Position numbers and translations under genes: made by a program. Below are positions 43,868 to 52,568 of a stretch of 64,000 nt of DNA, piece by piece. The notes under the pieces were generated by a model, which saw only the letters and a list, made by a program, of their open reading frames with translations, had not been told where the DNA came from and ran no database searches. Within the stretch, counting starts at the first letter, position 1. Every line of letters begins with the position of its first letter. This stretch comes from Emergencia sp. 1XD21-10 (lineage in GTDB: Bacteria; Bacillota; Clostridia; Peptostreptococcales; Anaerovoracaceae), in contig NZ_QWEQ01000020.1 in assembly GCF_009936045.1 (NCBI RefSeq), forward strand, positions 17,690 through 81,689, read 5' to 3'.

Positions 43868-44416
43868 ATGGGACTGATTGAGATTACTTTGATTGGCGTA
43901 GGTCTTGCCATGGACGCAGTGGCAGTATCTATATCTAACGCTATGATTTTTAAACCCCTTAGAAAAACTGATTACATAGCCATGATTTTGGCATTTGGCA
44001 TCTTTCAGGGGATTATGCCGCTGCTTGGGTACTATGCGGGATCTGTCTTTGCCAGATGGATTACCAAATATAGCGGAATCGTGATTTTTCTCATCTTAGG
44101 CGCCATTGGCGGCAATATGATTCGGGAAAGTTTTCGGAGCGAGCCGTCCAAAGTGTATGATGAAAAAAGACTGACTGCAGGAATTTTGTTTTTTCAGGCA
44201 GTGGCGACCAGCATTGACGCCTTTGCAGTAGGAGTAGGTTTTTGCGCAGCCAGTGTAGCAATTTTGCCAACGGTAAGCCTTATTGCATCTATTACGGGTG
44301 TGCTGGTCTTTGGAGCAATCTTAGTAGGGAAGAAATTTGGAAATATTTTTGAGAGTAAGGCGGGTCTTTTAGGCGGTGTGATTCTGGTAATCATCGGAAT
44401 TAAGGGCTTATTATAA
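43868..44416 (+). CDS. mntP: Manganese efflux pump MntP
   Basis: The 182-residue protein has six hydrophobic segments and the paired repeats GVGLAMDAVAVSIS and TSIDAFAVGVGF with membrane-embedded aspartates, as in MntP (YebN). It exports manganese. No yybP-ykoY-type riboswitch was seen upstream, unlike some mntP genes. TTGGAGAGAG precedes the ATG. It lies 12 bases before rph. Confidence 0.9.
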   Translation: MGLIEITLIGVGLAMDAVAVSISNAMIFKPLRKTDYIAMILAFGIFQGIMPLLGYYAGSVFARWITKYSGIVIFLILGAIGGNMIRESFRSEPSKVYDEKRLTAGILFFQAVATSIDAFAVGVGFCAASVAILPTVSLIASITGVLVFGAILVGKKFGNIFESKAGLLGGVILVIIGIKGLL

Positions 44417-44428
44417 AGGAGAAAAAGT

Positions 44429-45136
44429 ATGAGAACAGATAGAGCATTTGATGTGACAAGAGAAGTAAAAGTAACTGACCATTATCTGATGAGTCCACAG
44501 GGTTCAGTTTTGATAGAGATGGGAAATACCAAGGTGATTTGTACTGCCAGTGTCGAGGAATCGACGGCAAAACACCTTGTGGGAACAGGAAAAGGTTGGG
44601 TGACAGCGGAGTACGCCATGCTGCCTGGCTCGACCGGAACAAGAAAAAAGAGAGAAAAGGGAAAGGCGGACGGCAGATCTGTGGAGATTCAACGTTTAAT
44701 CGGAAGGTCTCTTCGCTCTGTTGTGGATATGGAAAAGCTGGGAGAGAGAACCATTTGGATTGACTGCGATGTCATTCAGGCAGACGGCGGCACCAGAACA
44801 GCGTCCATTACAGGAGGCTATATTGCAATGGTACAAGCTATGCAGTGGATGAAGGAGCAGGGGTTGATTGAGGAAATTCCTGTCAGCGCTGCAGTTTCTG
44901 CCATCAGCGTGGGTATTGTGGATGGTGAGTGTATTTTAGACCTTTGCTATGAGGAGGATTCTCATGCTCAGGTGGATATGAACGTGATTATGACCGACAA
45001 GGGCGAGTTCATCGAAGTGCAGGGAACCGGCGAAGATGCGCCATTTACGAAAGTGCAGCTTCTTGAACTTCTTGATTTGGCAACTAAGGGCTGTAGCCAG
45101 CTACACCAGATACAAAAAGAAATCTTAAACAGATAA
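44429..45136 (+). CDS. rph: Ribonuclease PH
   Basis: The 235-residue protein has the RNase PH motifs [43 protein letters not shown] and [18 protein letters not shown]. It trims tRNA 3' ends with phosphate. The rph-rdgB order is common in Firmicutes. Length is normal. Confidence 0.97.
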   Translation: MRTDRAFDVTREVKVTDHYLMSPQGSVLIEMGNTKVICTASVEESTAKHLVGTGKGWVTAEYAMLPGSTGTRKKREKGKADGRSVEIQRLIGRSLRSVVDMEKLGERTIWIDCDVIQADGGTRTASITGGYIAMVQAMQWMKEQGLIEEIPVSAAVSAISVGIVDGECILDLCYEEDSHAQVDMNVIMTDKGEFIEVQGTGEDAPFTKVQLLELLDLATKGCSQLHQIQKEILNR

Positions 45137-45183
45137 GCTTCCAGGAAGCGAAACATGCGTAAATTAAAAGAAAGGACAAAATC

Positions 45184-45786
45184 ATGGAAACCATTATTGC
45201 TGCTTCCAGAAATCAGCACAAAATCACGGAAATTGAAGCAATTACTAAGAAATTTGGTATGAACATCGTTTCGAGAGATGAGGCGGGCATTCCCAAATTT
45301 GAAATTGAAGAGGATGGAGAGACCTTTGAGGAAAACTCCTTTAAAAAAGCAAATGAAATTATGAAAGTTTGCGGTAAAATTACCATTGCAGATGATTCAG
45401 GACTGATGGTGGATTATCTTGGCGGTGCACCGGGTGTCTATTCTGCTAGATTTGCAGGTGAGGATGGAAACGACACTAAGAATAATGAGAAACTGCTGAT
45501 GCTTTTAGAGGGTGTTTCCTATAAGGAAAGAAGGGCGAAGTTTGTATCGGTTATTACGATGGTCTATCCAGATGGCACACAACTGGCAGCTCGCGGTGAG
45601 TGCGAAGGTCACATCATTGATGCGCCAGTAGGTGAAAACGGATTTGGCTATGATCCCCTCTTTGTTCCTGACGGATATCAGAGAACTTTTGCGCAGCTTT
45701 CAGCGGAGGAAAAAAATCAAATCAGTCACAGAGCGAAGGCGCTTAAGCAGCTTGAAAAGCTGCTTGAAGAAAGGGAGAATATATAG
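45184..45786 (+). CDS. rdgB: XTP/dITP diphosphatase (RdgB/HAM1)
   Basis: The 200-residue protein has ASRNQHKITEIEAI, ADDSGLMVDYLGGAPGVYSA and GFGYDPLFVPDG, diagnostic of the family that removes non-canonical purine nucleotides. AAAGGAC lies before the ATG. The next gene starts at the base after its stop. Confidence 0.96.
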   Translation: METIIAASRNQHKITEIEAITKKFGMNIVSRDEAGIPKFEIEEDGETFEENSFKKANEIMKVCGKITIADDSGLMVDYLGGAPGVYSARFAGEDGNDTKNNEKLLMLLEGVSYKERRAKFVSVITMVYPDGTQLAARGECEGHIIDAPVGENGFGYDPLFVPDGYQRTFAQLSAEEKNQISHRAKALKQLEKLLEERENI

Positions 45787-46614
45787 TTGTTAAAAAATAG
45801 ATGGATCAAGATGATTCTTCTTGGAATCAAGCAGTTTAGCGATCCTTATTATCAGGGCTTTGCAGCACAGATGTCTTTTTATATTATGCTGTCTTTGGTG
45901 CCGACCATTATCGTTTTGTCGCAGCTTCTCGGTATTTTGGACATTTCACTGGATTTTCTGGATGAATGGATAGGAGAATACGTTGCGCCGGGTATGGGTG
46001 ACACTTTGCGGGGGCTGCTAAATTATAAACCTGCGACTACAGCTAATATTGTGCTGGTGATTATGGCTTTGTGGGCATCTTCCAGGGCTCAGTTTTCCAT
46101 GATGAGAATTACCAATTATACCTATTCAGACGGTAGAACAACTGGGAGTTTTTGGGGCGAGAGGTTTCGTGCAGTGAAAACTATGGCGCTGACGGTATTT
46201 ACTCTTGCTTTTGTCGCCATTATTCTGGTATATGGGAAACTGATTTTACAGCTGTTCCTCGGAAAACTTGTTGAAGGAACCATAATTGATACCTTATGGA
46301 CCTGGCTTAGATGGCCTCTTGCGTGGGTTCTGTACTTTCTGATGGTTTCGTATAATTATTACGTTCTGCCAAGCGAAAAACTGCCGTTTCGGGAGATCCT
46401 TCCAGGAAGTATTTTGGGCGCGGTGGGCATGCTGGTTGTAACCATCGTGTACTCCTATTATGCAGACTACACGGTTAACTACGACATTATTTATGGTTCC
46501 CTGGCGAGCATGGTAGCTTTGTTGTTTTGGTTTTACTTTTTATCTTGGGTGCTTTGTCTTGGAATTCTGTTTAATAAAGTATGGAAGGACACAAAAGGAG
46601 GAACGGCACAATGA
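45787..46614 (+). CDS. YihY/BrkB family membrane protein
   Basis: The 275-residue protein begins with TTG immediately after the rdgB stop and has about six hydrophobic segments. QMSFYIMLSLVPTIIVLSQ, WASSRAQFSMMRITNYTY and LLFWFYFLSWVLCLGILFNK match YihY/virulence factor BrkB proteins, once misnamed RNase BN. Function in the membrane is uncertain. It overlaps the next gene by four bases (ATGA). Confidence 0.88.
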   Translation: MLKNRWIKMILLGIKQFSDPYYQGFAAQMSFYIMLSLVPTIIVLSQLLGILDISLDFLDEWIGEYVAPGMGDTLRGLLNYKPATTANIVLVIMALWASSRAQFSMMRITNYTYSDGRTTGSFWGERFRAVKTMALTVFTLAFVAIILVYGKLILQLFLGKLVEGTIIDTLWTWLRWPLAWVLYFLMVSYNYYVLPSEKLPFREILPGSILGAVGMLVVTIVYSYYADYTVNYDIIYGSLASMVALLFWFYFLSWVLCLGILFNKVWKDTKGGTAQ

Positions 46615-47324
46615 GACAAAGAAAATATCAGATAAAAGCGAGATTCTATGTATTTCTGTCATTGTTTCTGGCGGTTGCTCTAGGCGTGACTGCTTATGTG
46701 CTGTTTTCGCAGGACGAAATAGATTTAGCGCCTTCTAAGGAGATAGAGCAGGGATTTATGATTACTATGGCGGCAAGGGCTTACATCAGCAATGAAGAAC
46801 TGCGATATGAAGATACTTATTTTGCCGGCGGCTATCCGCCTGATGATATCGGTGTTTGTACGGATGTGGTCTGGAAGGCGTTTGAGGGTATTGATGTATC
46901 CATTAAAGATTTGGTTGACGCAGATACTTACTACTATCCAAAGGCTTATGCAGACGTTATATCTATCAGAGATACCAATATTGACTTTCGTTTGGTTCCG
47001 CAGCTGGAACGGTTCTTCGAACGAAACTCCAAAGTGCTGAGTACAGATGTGGATAATCTGATTGTTTGGCAGGCGGGGGATATTGTGACCTTTGAATCCA
47101 GTCATGTAGCGATTGTATCCCCGTTTCGAAATCTTTGGGGAAGAAGTTATGTGATTCAACATGGGAAGGATCCTGCGGCAGAGGAAGATCGTCTCTTTGC
47201 AGCAGACGGTATGAAGGTCTCAGGGCATTTTCGCTGGGACGAAAATGCAGTAAAGAAGATTTTATGGAATTGGCCGATTGAGGAACAGGAGGAAGCTAAG
47301 CTGTATATTGATATAGAAAGATAG
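46611..47324 (+). CDS. DUF1287 family protein, membrane-anchored
   Basis: The start at 46611 overlaps the upstream stop (ATGA) with AGGAGG in front, giving 237 residues. A single N-terminal membrane segment (FYVFLSLFLAVALGVTAYVLF) is followed by DUF1287 motifs: YPPDDIGVCTDVVWKAF, the IDFRLVPQLERFF region and WQAGDIVTF. The Cys and later His fit an NlpC/P60-like cysteine hydrolase fold. Function unknown; a cell-wall role is possible. Confidence 0.82.
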   Translation: MRQRKYQIKARFYVFLSLFLAVALGVTAYVLFSQDEIDLAPSKEIEQGFMITMAARAYISNEELRYEDTYFAGGYPPDDIGVCTDVVWKAFEGIDVSIKDLVDADTYYYPKAYADVISIRDTNIDFRLVPQLERFFERNSKVLSTDVDNLIVWQAGDIVTFESSHVAIVSPFRNLWGRSYVIQHGKDPAAEEDRLFAADGMKVSGHFRWDENAVKKILWNWPIEEQEEAKLYIDIER

Positions 47325-47341
47325 AAAGGAACACGGGATTG

Positions 47342-48232
47342 ATGAAAAAGGTATTAGTGATTTTGAATCCTTGCGCAGGAACAAAACAGGCAAACAAACA
47401 TTTTGTAGAGATAATTGATATTTTTTGTAGGGCAGGTTTTGAGACGGTAGTAAAGACGACTGCGGCAAGAGGTGACGGCACGGAGATTGTAAAAGGACAA
47501 GCGGCTGATTTTGATTTAATCGTGTGCATTGGTGGCGATGGAACATTCAATGAGGTAATAGATGGGCTGCTGCTGTCGGGAGCAGACAAGCCTATTGGAT
47601 ATATTCCAGCTGGTAGCACCAATGATTTTGCAAACAGCCTTCACTTATCAAAAGATATTTTGCAGGCGGCAAGAGACATCGTGTCAGGCGAGGAACGAGC
47701 ACTTGATATCGGCAGTTTTAATGGGAGATATTTCTCCTATGTTGCATCATTTGGTGCGTTTACCAAAGCTTCCTACGAAGCGCCGCAAAGTATCAAAAAT
47801 GCGCTGGGACATTTAGCATATATTTTGGAAGGAATTAAGGATATTCCATCCATTAAGCCTCTCAGGTTGTGGCTGAAAATGGAGCAGGGCATCTATGGGG
47901 GTGATTATCTCTTTGGTGCAATTTGTAATTCCACTTCTGTGGGAGGTCTTTTAACTCTTGCAGATGATTTGGTGGATATGAATGATGGTCTGTTCGAGGT
48001 ACTTCTCATTAAGGCGCCGTCTAACATTTTAGAACTAAATCAGATTTTGTTAGCACTGACTACACAGAATTACAGTTCGCCAATGCTGTCCTTTTTCAGC
48101 AGCGGTAAGCTGGAAATTACTGCGGACAAAGATATGCCTTGGACACTGGACGGGGAATATCAGGAAGGCTGTGAGACTATTGAGATTAAGAACATACAAG
48201 GCGCCATTCGGTTGATTGTGCCGAGGAGGTAA
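47342..48232 (+). CDS. Diacylglycerol kinase-like lipid kinase
   Basis: The 296-residue protein has the catalytic loop VCIGGDGTFNEVIDGLL and PAGSTNDFA, typical of DgkB/YegS lipid kinases that phosphorylate diacylglycerol or related lipids at the membrane. The start may be TTG at 47339 or ATG at 47342; ATG is preferred. It is followed by a PAP2 phosphatase, so the two may act in opposite directions on lipid phosphates. Confidence 0.9.
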   Translation: MKKVLVILNPCAGTKQANKHFVEIIDIFCRAGFETVVKTTAARGDGTEIVKGQAADFDLIVCIGGDGTFNEVIDGLLLSGADKPIGYIPAGSTNDFANSLHLSKDILQAARDIVSGEERALDIGSFNGRYFSYVASFGAFTKASYEAPQSIKNALGHLAYILEGIKDIPSIKPLRLWLKMEQGIYGGDYLFGAICNSTSVGGLLTLADDLVDMNDGLFEVLLIKAPSNILELNQILLALTTQNYSSPMLSFFSSGKLEITADKDMPWTLDGEYQEGCETIEIKNIQGAIRLIVPRR

Positions 48233-48242
48233 GAGGGTTGTT

Positions 48243-48887
48243 ATGAAAAGAGGGTTTGTGATTAAGGAATACGGTCATGTGCTGCTAATTTTGTATGTGC
48301 CAGTTTATTTGGTTGGATTTTTTCTAATGGAGCAGTGTGTGCCGGAGACGGCGGACTATTGGGTGTCCTACTGCTTTCTAGATGATTTGATACCATTTAA
48401 TGAATGGTTTATTATACCTTACTGCCTGTGGTATCCGCTTTTGTTTGTGACGGGATTTTGGCTTTTATTGCGTGATGTGCAGGGTTTTAAGCTGTACATG
48501 TATTGCATTATTATCGGCTTTACTGCAAGTATTATATTTTGTCTGATTTTTCCTAATGGACAGGATTTGCGGCCGGAGACTTTTCCTCGGGAAAATCTTC
48601 TGACGCAGGTAGTTCGGCTGATTTATGAAGCGGATACGAATACAAATGTGATGCCCAGCGTTCATGCAGAGGGTGCTATTTTTGCAGCTATGGGAATTTG
48701 TACCACAAAGTCGATTGAATCTATGTCGGTAAAGGTAACAGCAGCTGTGATTGCAGGACTGATTTGTATGGCTACCTGCTTTGTGAAACAGCACTCGATT
48801 TTAGATGTGTGTGCAGCAATCGTACTATGCGTGATTATTTATTCTATTTTGAGAATAAATATGAAATACAAAACTGTAAATTCTTAA
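48243..48887 (+). CDS. PAP2 family membrane phosphatase
   Basis: The start at 48243 gives about 214 residues with six hydrophobic segments. PAP2 motifs C2 (MPSVHAEGA) and C3 (KQHSILDV) are present, while the usual first motif KX6RP is not obvious, as in the inositol-phosphoryl-ceramide-synthase-like branch. It may remove phosphate from lipid or prenyl pyrophosphates. AGGAGG lies upstream, in the end of the preceding gene. Confidence 0.85.
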   Translation: MKRGFVIKEYGHVLLILYVPVYLVGFFLMEQCVPETADYWVSYCFLDDLIPFNEWFIIPYCLWYPLLFVTGFWLLLRDVQGFKLYMYCIIIGFTASIIFCLIFPNGQDLRPETFPRENLLTQVVRLIYEADTNTNVMPSVHAEGAIFAAMGICTTKSIESMSVKVTAAVIAGLICMATCFVKQHSILDVCAAIVLCVIIYSILRINMKYKTVNS

Positions 48888-48905
48888 GAAATATTAAGAA
48901 ATATT

Positions 48906-48949
48906 AAATCGCCATAAACGTTGAAATTTAAACGTTTATGGCGATTTTT
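48906..48949. terminator. Strong terminator after the PAP2 gene
   Basis: AAATCGCCATAAACGTT/AAACGTTTATGGCGATTTTT, a stem of about 16 pairs, ends in a T run. Confidence 0.9.
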
Positions 48950-49057
48950 GTTTGTGAAAATTGTGTGAAAAAACCGTATAAAACTTGACTTTTTGATGCA
49001 TATAAAGTAGGATAATAGCTGTGAGACAATTGAAAAACATGAAAAGGAAATAGTATT

Positions 49058-50242
49058 ATGTCAAATCATTCTATGACGAGAGTCAATACTAAAATCAAAA
49101 GGGTGTTTAAAGCAACTGCCTCAGTTCTATTGATTATGTCCATGATGTTCACGGTTGTATTTGGTTTTACTGGTACGGCTCATGCGGCAGATCAGTTTGA
49201 AACCGAGTTATGGGCGGTCGTAATTGGAGATGAAGAAGTATTATATGTGGATTCTGAAGAATCTGCCAATCAGGTAATAGAGGGGTTATCGAATTATTAC
49301 CTGTCCAAGGGCTCCAATGTACTGGAAGTACAGTTTGACCCTATCATTGAAATCAAGAAAATTACAGCCTACATTGATGAAGAGTTTTCGGCATTCAGTA
49401 GCAATGCCAGAACAATAGATGTGGAGGAAGCCATTGCTAAACTCAGCGAAGGTAAGGTGGAATATTACGTTTATAAGACAGAGGAAGGGGATACGCTGAA
49501 ATCCATTGCAAAAGAAAAGGGAATTTCTGCGAAGAAGCTGGCGTCTTTGAACTTTGGTGAGTATGACACCGATGAGACTATCAAAGAGGGCACGTATATG
49601 GTACTGTATTCAGAGGTTCCATATGTAGAAGTAACGACGGTGGAAGAAATTATATCTACGAAGTCAATTGACTATAACACTGTTTATAAGAAGACAAGTT
49701 CTTTGACCAAGGGAACACAGAAGGTGAAGACCAAGGGCGTTAAAGGCAAGCAAGCAGTGACGGAAAAAATCACCAAGGTTAATGGCGAGGAAACAAATAG
49801 TGAGTTGATTTCTAAGCAAACTATCAAGAAACCAGTGGACAAGGTTGTACTGAAGGGTACGGGTTCTGTTACGGCAAAAGCTGGCAAGACTTTTGATTTT
49901 GTCGAAGGTTCTGAGGTTGTAGAATATGCGAAGCAGTTTGTTGGGAATCCTTATCGTTACGGTGGGACTAGCTTGACAAACGGAGCTGATTGTTCTGGAT
50001 TTGTATATGCTGTGTATAAGCACTTTGGCATTGATTTGCCGCGGACTGGACAGTCTGGTGTTGGAAAAGCAGTTTCTTATAAAAACGCAAAGAAGGGTGA
50101 TATCCTGATTTATTCCGGGCACGTTGCTATCTATGCAGGAAACGGCAAAGCAGTTCACGCAGTAAATGAAAGACTGGGAATCAGAGTTACCAGTGCAACT
50201 TACACAGGTTCGATTATTGGCGTAAGACGCATTCTTGACTAA
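49058..50242 (+). CDS. Secreted LysM-G5-NlpC/P60 peptidoglycan endopeptidase
   Basis: The 394-residue protein has a signal peptide (SVLLIMSMMFTVVFGFTGTAHA) and an N-terminal domain. A LysM-like segment (TEEGDTLKSIAKEKGISAKKL) follows, then a G5-like region rich in TT, KVKTKG and VNGEETNSELI, and a C-terminal NlpC/P60 domain with Cys312 (GADCSGFVY), His355 (GHVAIY) and His367. It cleaves stem peptides of peptidoglycan during growth or spore processes. A close paralogue follows directly, 26 bases downstream. Confidence 0.9.
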   Translation: MSNHSMTRVNTKIKRVFKATASVLLIMSMMFTVVFGFTGTAHAADQFETELWAVVIGDEEVLYVDSEESANQVIEGLSNYYLSKGSNVLEVQFDPIIEIKKITAYIDEEFSAFSSNARTIDVEEAIAKLSEGKVEYYVYKTEEGDTLKSIAKEKGISAKKLASLNFGEYDTDETIKEGTYMVLYSEVPYVEVTTVEEIISTKSIDYNTVYKKTSSLTKGTQKVKTKGVKGKQAVTEKITKVNGEETNSELISKQTIKKPVDKVVLKGTGSVTAKAGKTFDFVEGSEVVEYAKQFVGNPYRYGGTSLTNGADCSGFVYAVYKHFGIDLPRTGQSGVGKAVSYKNAKKGDILIYSGHVAIYAGNGKAVHAVNERLGIRVTSATYTGSIIGVRRILD

Positions 50243-50268
50243 GAGCAAGAGAAGGATTAAAGAGAATC

Positions 50269-51402
50269 ATGAGCTTAATAGAACGAATTAAATCAAAAAA
50301 ATATTTGATTGCAGGGATAGTTATCCTTGCAATCGCTGTTTCAGCCGCATTTTGCGCATCCACAATTAAAGCTAATGCCAGCGAAGATTACTGGGATGTA
50401 AAGATTGGCGAAAACACAGTTGCGGTGCTTACATCTGAATCAGCAGCAAAGCAGGTAATTCGTGCGGTGAAGAACCACTATGTGCAAGAGGGGGCTATTG
50501 TAAAAGCCATCGAATGCACACCGGAAATGACTGTAGAGATGAAGGTTTACAAGGTTTCAGAAAAACCAGCAGTATCTGACGTGGATGAGGCGGTAGACTA
50601 TATTCTTTCCGGAACAAAAGAAAAACTGACGTATACTGTAAAGAGCGGCGACAGCCTCTGGAGTATTGCGCAGAACTATGACTTCACAGTGGAAGAGGTC
50701 ATGGAAATGAACCAGGACAATGACTTTTCTATGATGTATCCGGGAGATGAGATTCGGCTCTATGAGATGAAGCCGATGGTAGACGTTCTCGTAACGCAGG
50801 AAATTACTTCGGAAAAAAAGATTAAGTTTAGAACTGTCAAAGAAACTTCTTCAGAAGTTTTAAAGAATACAACGGTTGTAAAGCAGGAAGGCACCTATGG
50901 TAAGAAAAAGGTTACCGAACTTATGACTTCCCAAAATGGTATTGTTACAGAGACCGAGGAAATCAACTCGGAAGTGATTAAAAAACCGAAAAAGCGGATT
51001 GTTGTAAAGGGAACCGGTGTGCTTGCTGCACCGACTGGTGGTAAAACTTATCAGGGAAATGGTTCTGCAATTGCAAATTATGCGCTTCGCTTTGTGGGTA
51101 CACCGTATGTGTACGGCGGCAGCAGTCTGACGCAAGGTGCAGATTGCTCAGGCTTTGTTCTTGCGGTCTATAAGCATTTTGGAATTACCATGGCGCATGA
51201 TGCTGGTGCAATGAGAAACTACGGAAAGGAAGTTTCTCTCAGCGCGGCGATGCCGGGAGATTTGGTCTGCTATTACGGGCATGTAGCGATTTATATCGGC
51301 GGCGGGCAAGTTGTCCATGCGGTCAACGAAGGCATGGGTGTTGCGGTAACCGGCGTAAGCTATACAGGACCAGTTATCTGTGTGAGAAGAATTGTAGAAT
51401 AA
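50269..51402 (+). CDS. Secreted LysM-G5-NlpC/P60 endopeptidase, tandem paralogue
   Basis: The 377-residue protein shares the plan of its upstream neighbour. It has an N-terminal membrane anchor or signal (LIAGIVILAIAVSAAFCASTI), a better LysM (KSGDSLWSIAQNYDFTVEEV), a G5-like region and NlpC/P60 with Cys293, His338 and His350. The two share the VVYGG-like PYxYGGSSLTxGADCSGF segment. Both are probably wall hydrolases with overlapping roles. Terminator at 51427-51459 follows. Confidence 0.9.
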   Translation: MSLIERIKSKKYLIAGIVILAIAVSAAFCASTIKANASEDYWDVKIGENTVAVLTSESAAKQVIRAVKNHYVQEGAIVKAIECTPEMTVEMKVYKVSEKPAVSDVDEAVDYILSGTKEKLTYTVKSGDSLWSIAQNYDFTVEEVMEMNQDNDFSMMYPGDEIRLYEMKPMVDVLVTQEITSEKKIKFRTVKETSSEVLKNTTVVKQEGTYGKKKVTELMTSQNGIVTETEEINSEVIKKPKKRIVVKGTGVLAAPTGGKTYQGNGSAIANYALRFVGTPYVYGGSSLTQGADCSGFVLAVYKHFGITMAHDAGAMRNYGKEVSLSAAMPGDLVCYYGHVAIYIGGGQVVHAVNEGMGVAVTGVSYTGPVICVRRIVE

Positions 51403-51426
51403 ATTAAATACGTAAAAATGCAATAT

Positions 51427-51459
51427 GAGGCAGATTCTTAGGAATCTGCCTCTCTACTT
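51427..51459 (+). terminator. Terminator after the NlpC/P60 pair
   Basis: GAGGCAGATTC/GAATCTGCCTC stem with T-rich tail CTACTTTTT. Confidence 0.85.
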
Positions 51460-51556
51460 TTTAAAAGCCCATGACTGGAACGTTTTCCTGCATTCTGCTG
51501 ATATGGATTTGTATCATACAACATAAGAAAGAGACTGAGTTCGACACAATAGGACA

Positions 51557-52000
51557 TTACATCTTCTTTTCAAGGATTTTGTATGCAACGAGAAATATAA
51601 TCAGTTCCACATACACGCCTGCAAGAATCAGCATGGATGGCAGGATATAGTTCAGTGCAGTGAGTACAAAGATGAGAACTGCAGAGAAAAGAACAGAACC
51701 AAAGGCAGCCCAGGACATGGCATAGCGGGTAATTTGCACATTTCTCTCGTCGTTTCGCTCTATTTCACGCTGTTTCCTCTTTTCGGCAGAGCCAAAGTGG
51801 CAGCGAAGGGTATTCAAGACACCGATGGCAAGAAAAGCACTGCCCATGCCGGTGAACATACCTGCCAGCATCTGCAGATGATGTACATCCTCTGGGGTAA
51901 TATAGGAATACCAAATCCCAAAGGCGATAGCAACGACACCGGCAATGATTAAAATAAGATTGAACACGGGATTATCTTTCCCCAATATTTTACACAGCAT
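51557..52000 (-). CDS. Small membrane protein paired with an XRE regulator
   Basis: The start at 52000 with GAGGAGG upstream gives 147 residues, while a longer reading would run through the XRE gene. Four hydrophobic helices with a basic middle loop (SAEKRKQREIERNDERN). Such proteins commonly follow small XRE regulators in Firmicutes, and their function is unknown. It starts four bases after the XRE stop. Confidence 0.7.
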   Translation of the reverse strand: MLCKILGKDNPVFNLILIIAGVVAIAFGIWYSYITPEDVHHLQMLAGMFTGMGSAFLAIGVLNTLRCHFGSAEKRKQREIERNDERNVQITRYAMSWAAFGSVLFSAVLIFVLTALNYILPSMLILAGVYVELIIFLVAYKILEKKM

Positions 52001-52004
52001 AGTT

Positions 52005-52202
52005 TTATTCCTCCTCATAAATAAAGATATCTTCGATAGACAGCTTAAAGTATCTGGCGATTTTAAATGCAAGCAGTATAGAGGGATTATATTTCCCGTT
52101 TTCCAGTGAACTGATAGTTTGGCGAGAAACTTCCAATGCCTTTGCCAGTTCATCCTGCTTGATCCCCTTAGTCGTACGAATTTCTTCTAGACGATTTTTC
52201 AT
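52005..52202 (-). CDS. XRE family helix-turn-helix regulator
   Basis: The 65-residue protein is a bare helix-turn-helix: TTKGIKQDELAKALEVSRQ then TISSLENGKYNPSILLAFKIA, typical of XRE regulators of the MqsA/YozG kind. It precedes a small membrane protein gene and probably autoregulates the pair. AAAGGAG precedes the ATG. Confidence 0.88.
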   Translation of the reverse strand: MKNRLEEIRTTKGIKQDELAKALEVSRQTISSLENGKYNPSILLAFKIARYFKLSIEDIFIYEEE

Positions 52203-52301
52203 ATAGTAACTCCTTTTGAATCCGCATGTAAAGCTAGCTTTACATAGAGTATACGATATTGAGAAGGATATGTCAAGTAAACTTTACAATTTTTCTCCGC
52301 C

Positions 52302-52568
52302 GTGAAAAAAATCACTGTAATTCCTTCAAAATATTTAAGAAGGGCAGGTATGGATCTGCCTGGGGAAAGGTTTCAAAGATTGCTAAAAGACATTGGCAAT
52401 GACAGCACTGACCAGAGAGATGTCATAGACGCGGCTTGGCATATCATCTTTGTTTCCAACTTGGATGATGCTGAATATTCTATTTTTCTTACTCAAAATA
52501 ATCCTCCTTATAAAATAGCCCGGTCTGATGACCGGGCTGAAGTATATCTTCATAATGAATTTTGCGAA
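52302..52568 (+). other. Interval upstream of the serA terminator with a doubtful open frame
   Basis: Between the XRE gene and serA lies about 366 bases. A plus-strand frame from GTG at 52302 stays open for 133 codons and reads protein-like for its first 75 residues (for example GERFQRLLKDIGNDSTDQRD). It has no ribosome site, crosses the serA terminator and continues 134 bases into serA on the opposite strand. It may be a degraded gene remnant or chance. Nothing else is seen here. Confidence 0.3.
52517..52538 (-). terminator. Terminator after serA
   Basis: AGCCCGGT/ACCGGGCT stem with a T-rich minus-strand tail lies 30 bases downstream of the serA stop. Confidence 0.75.
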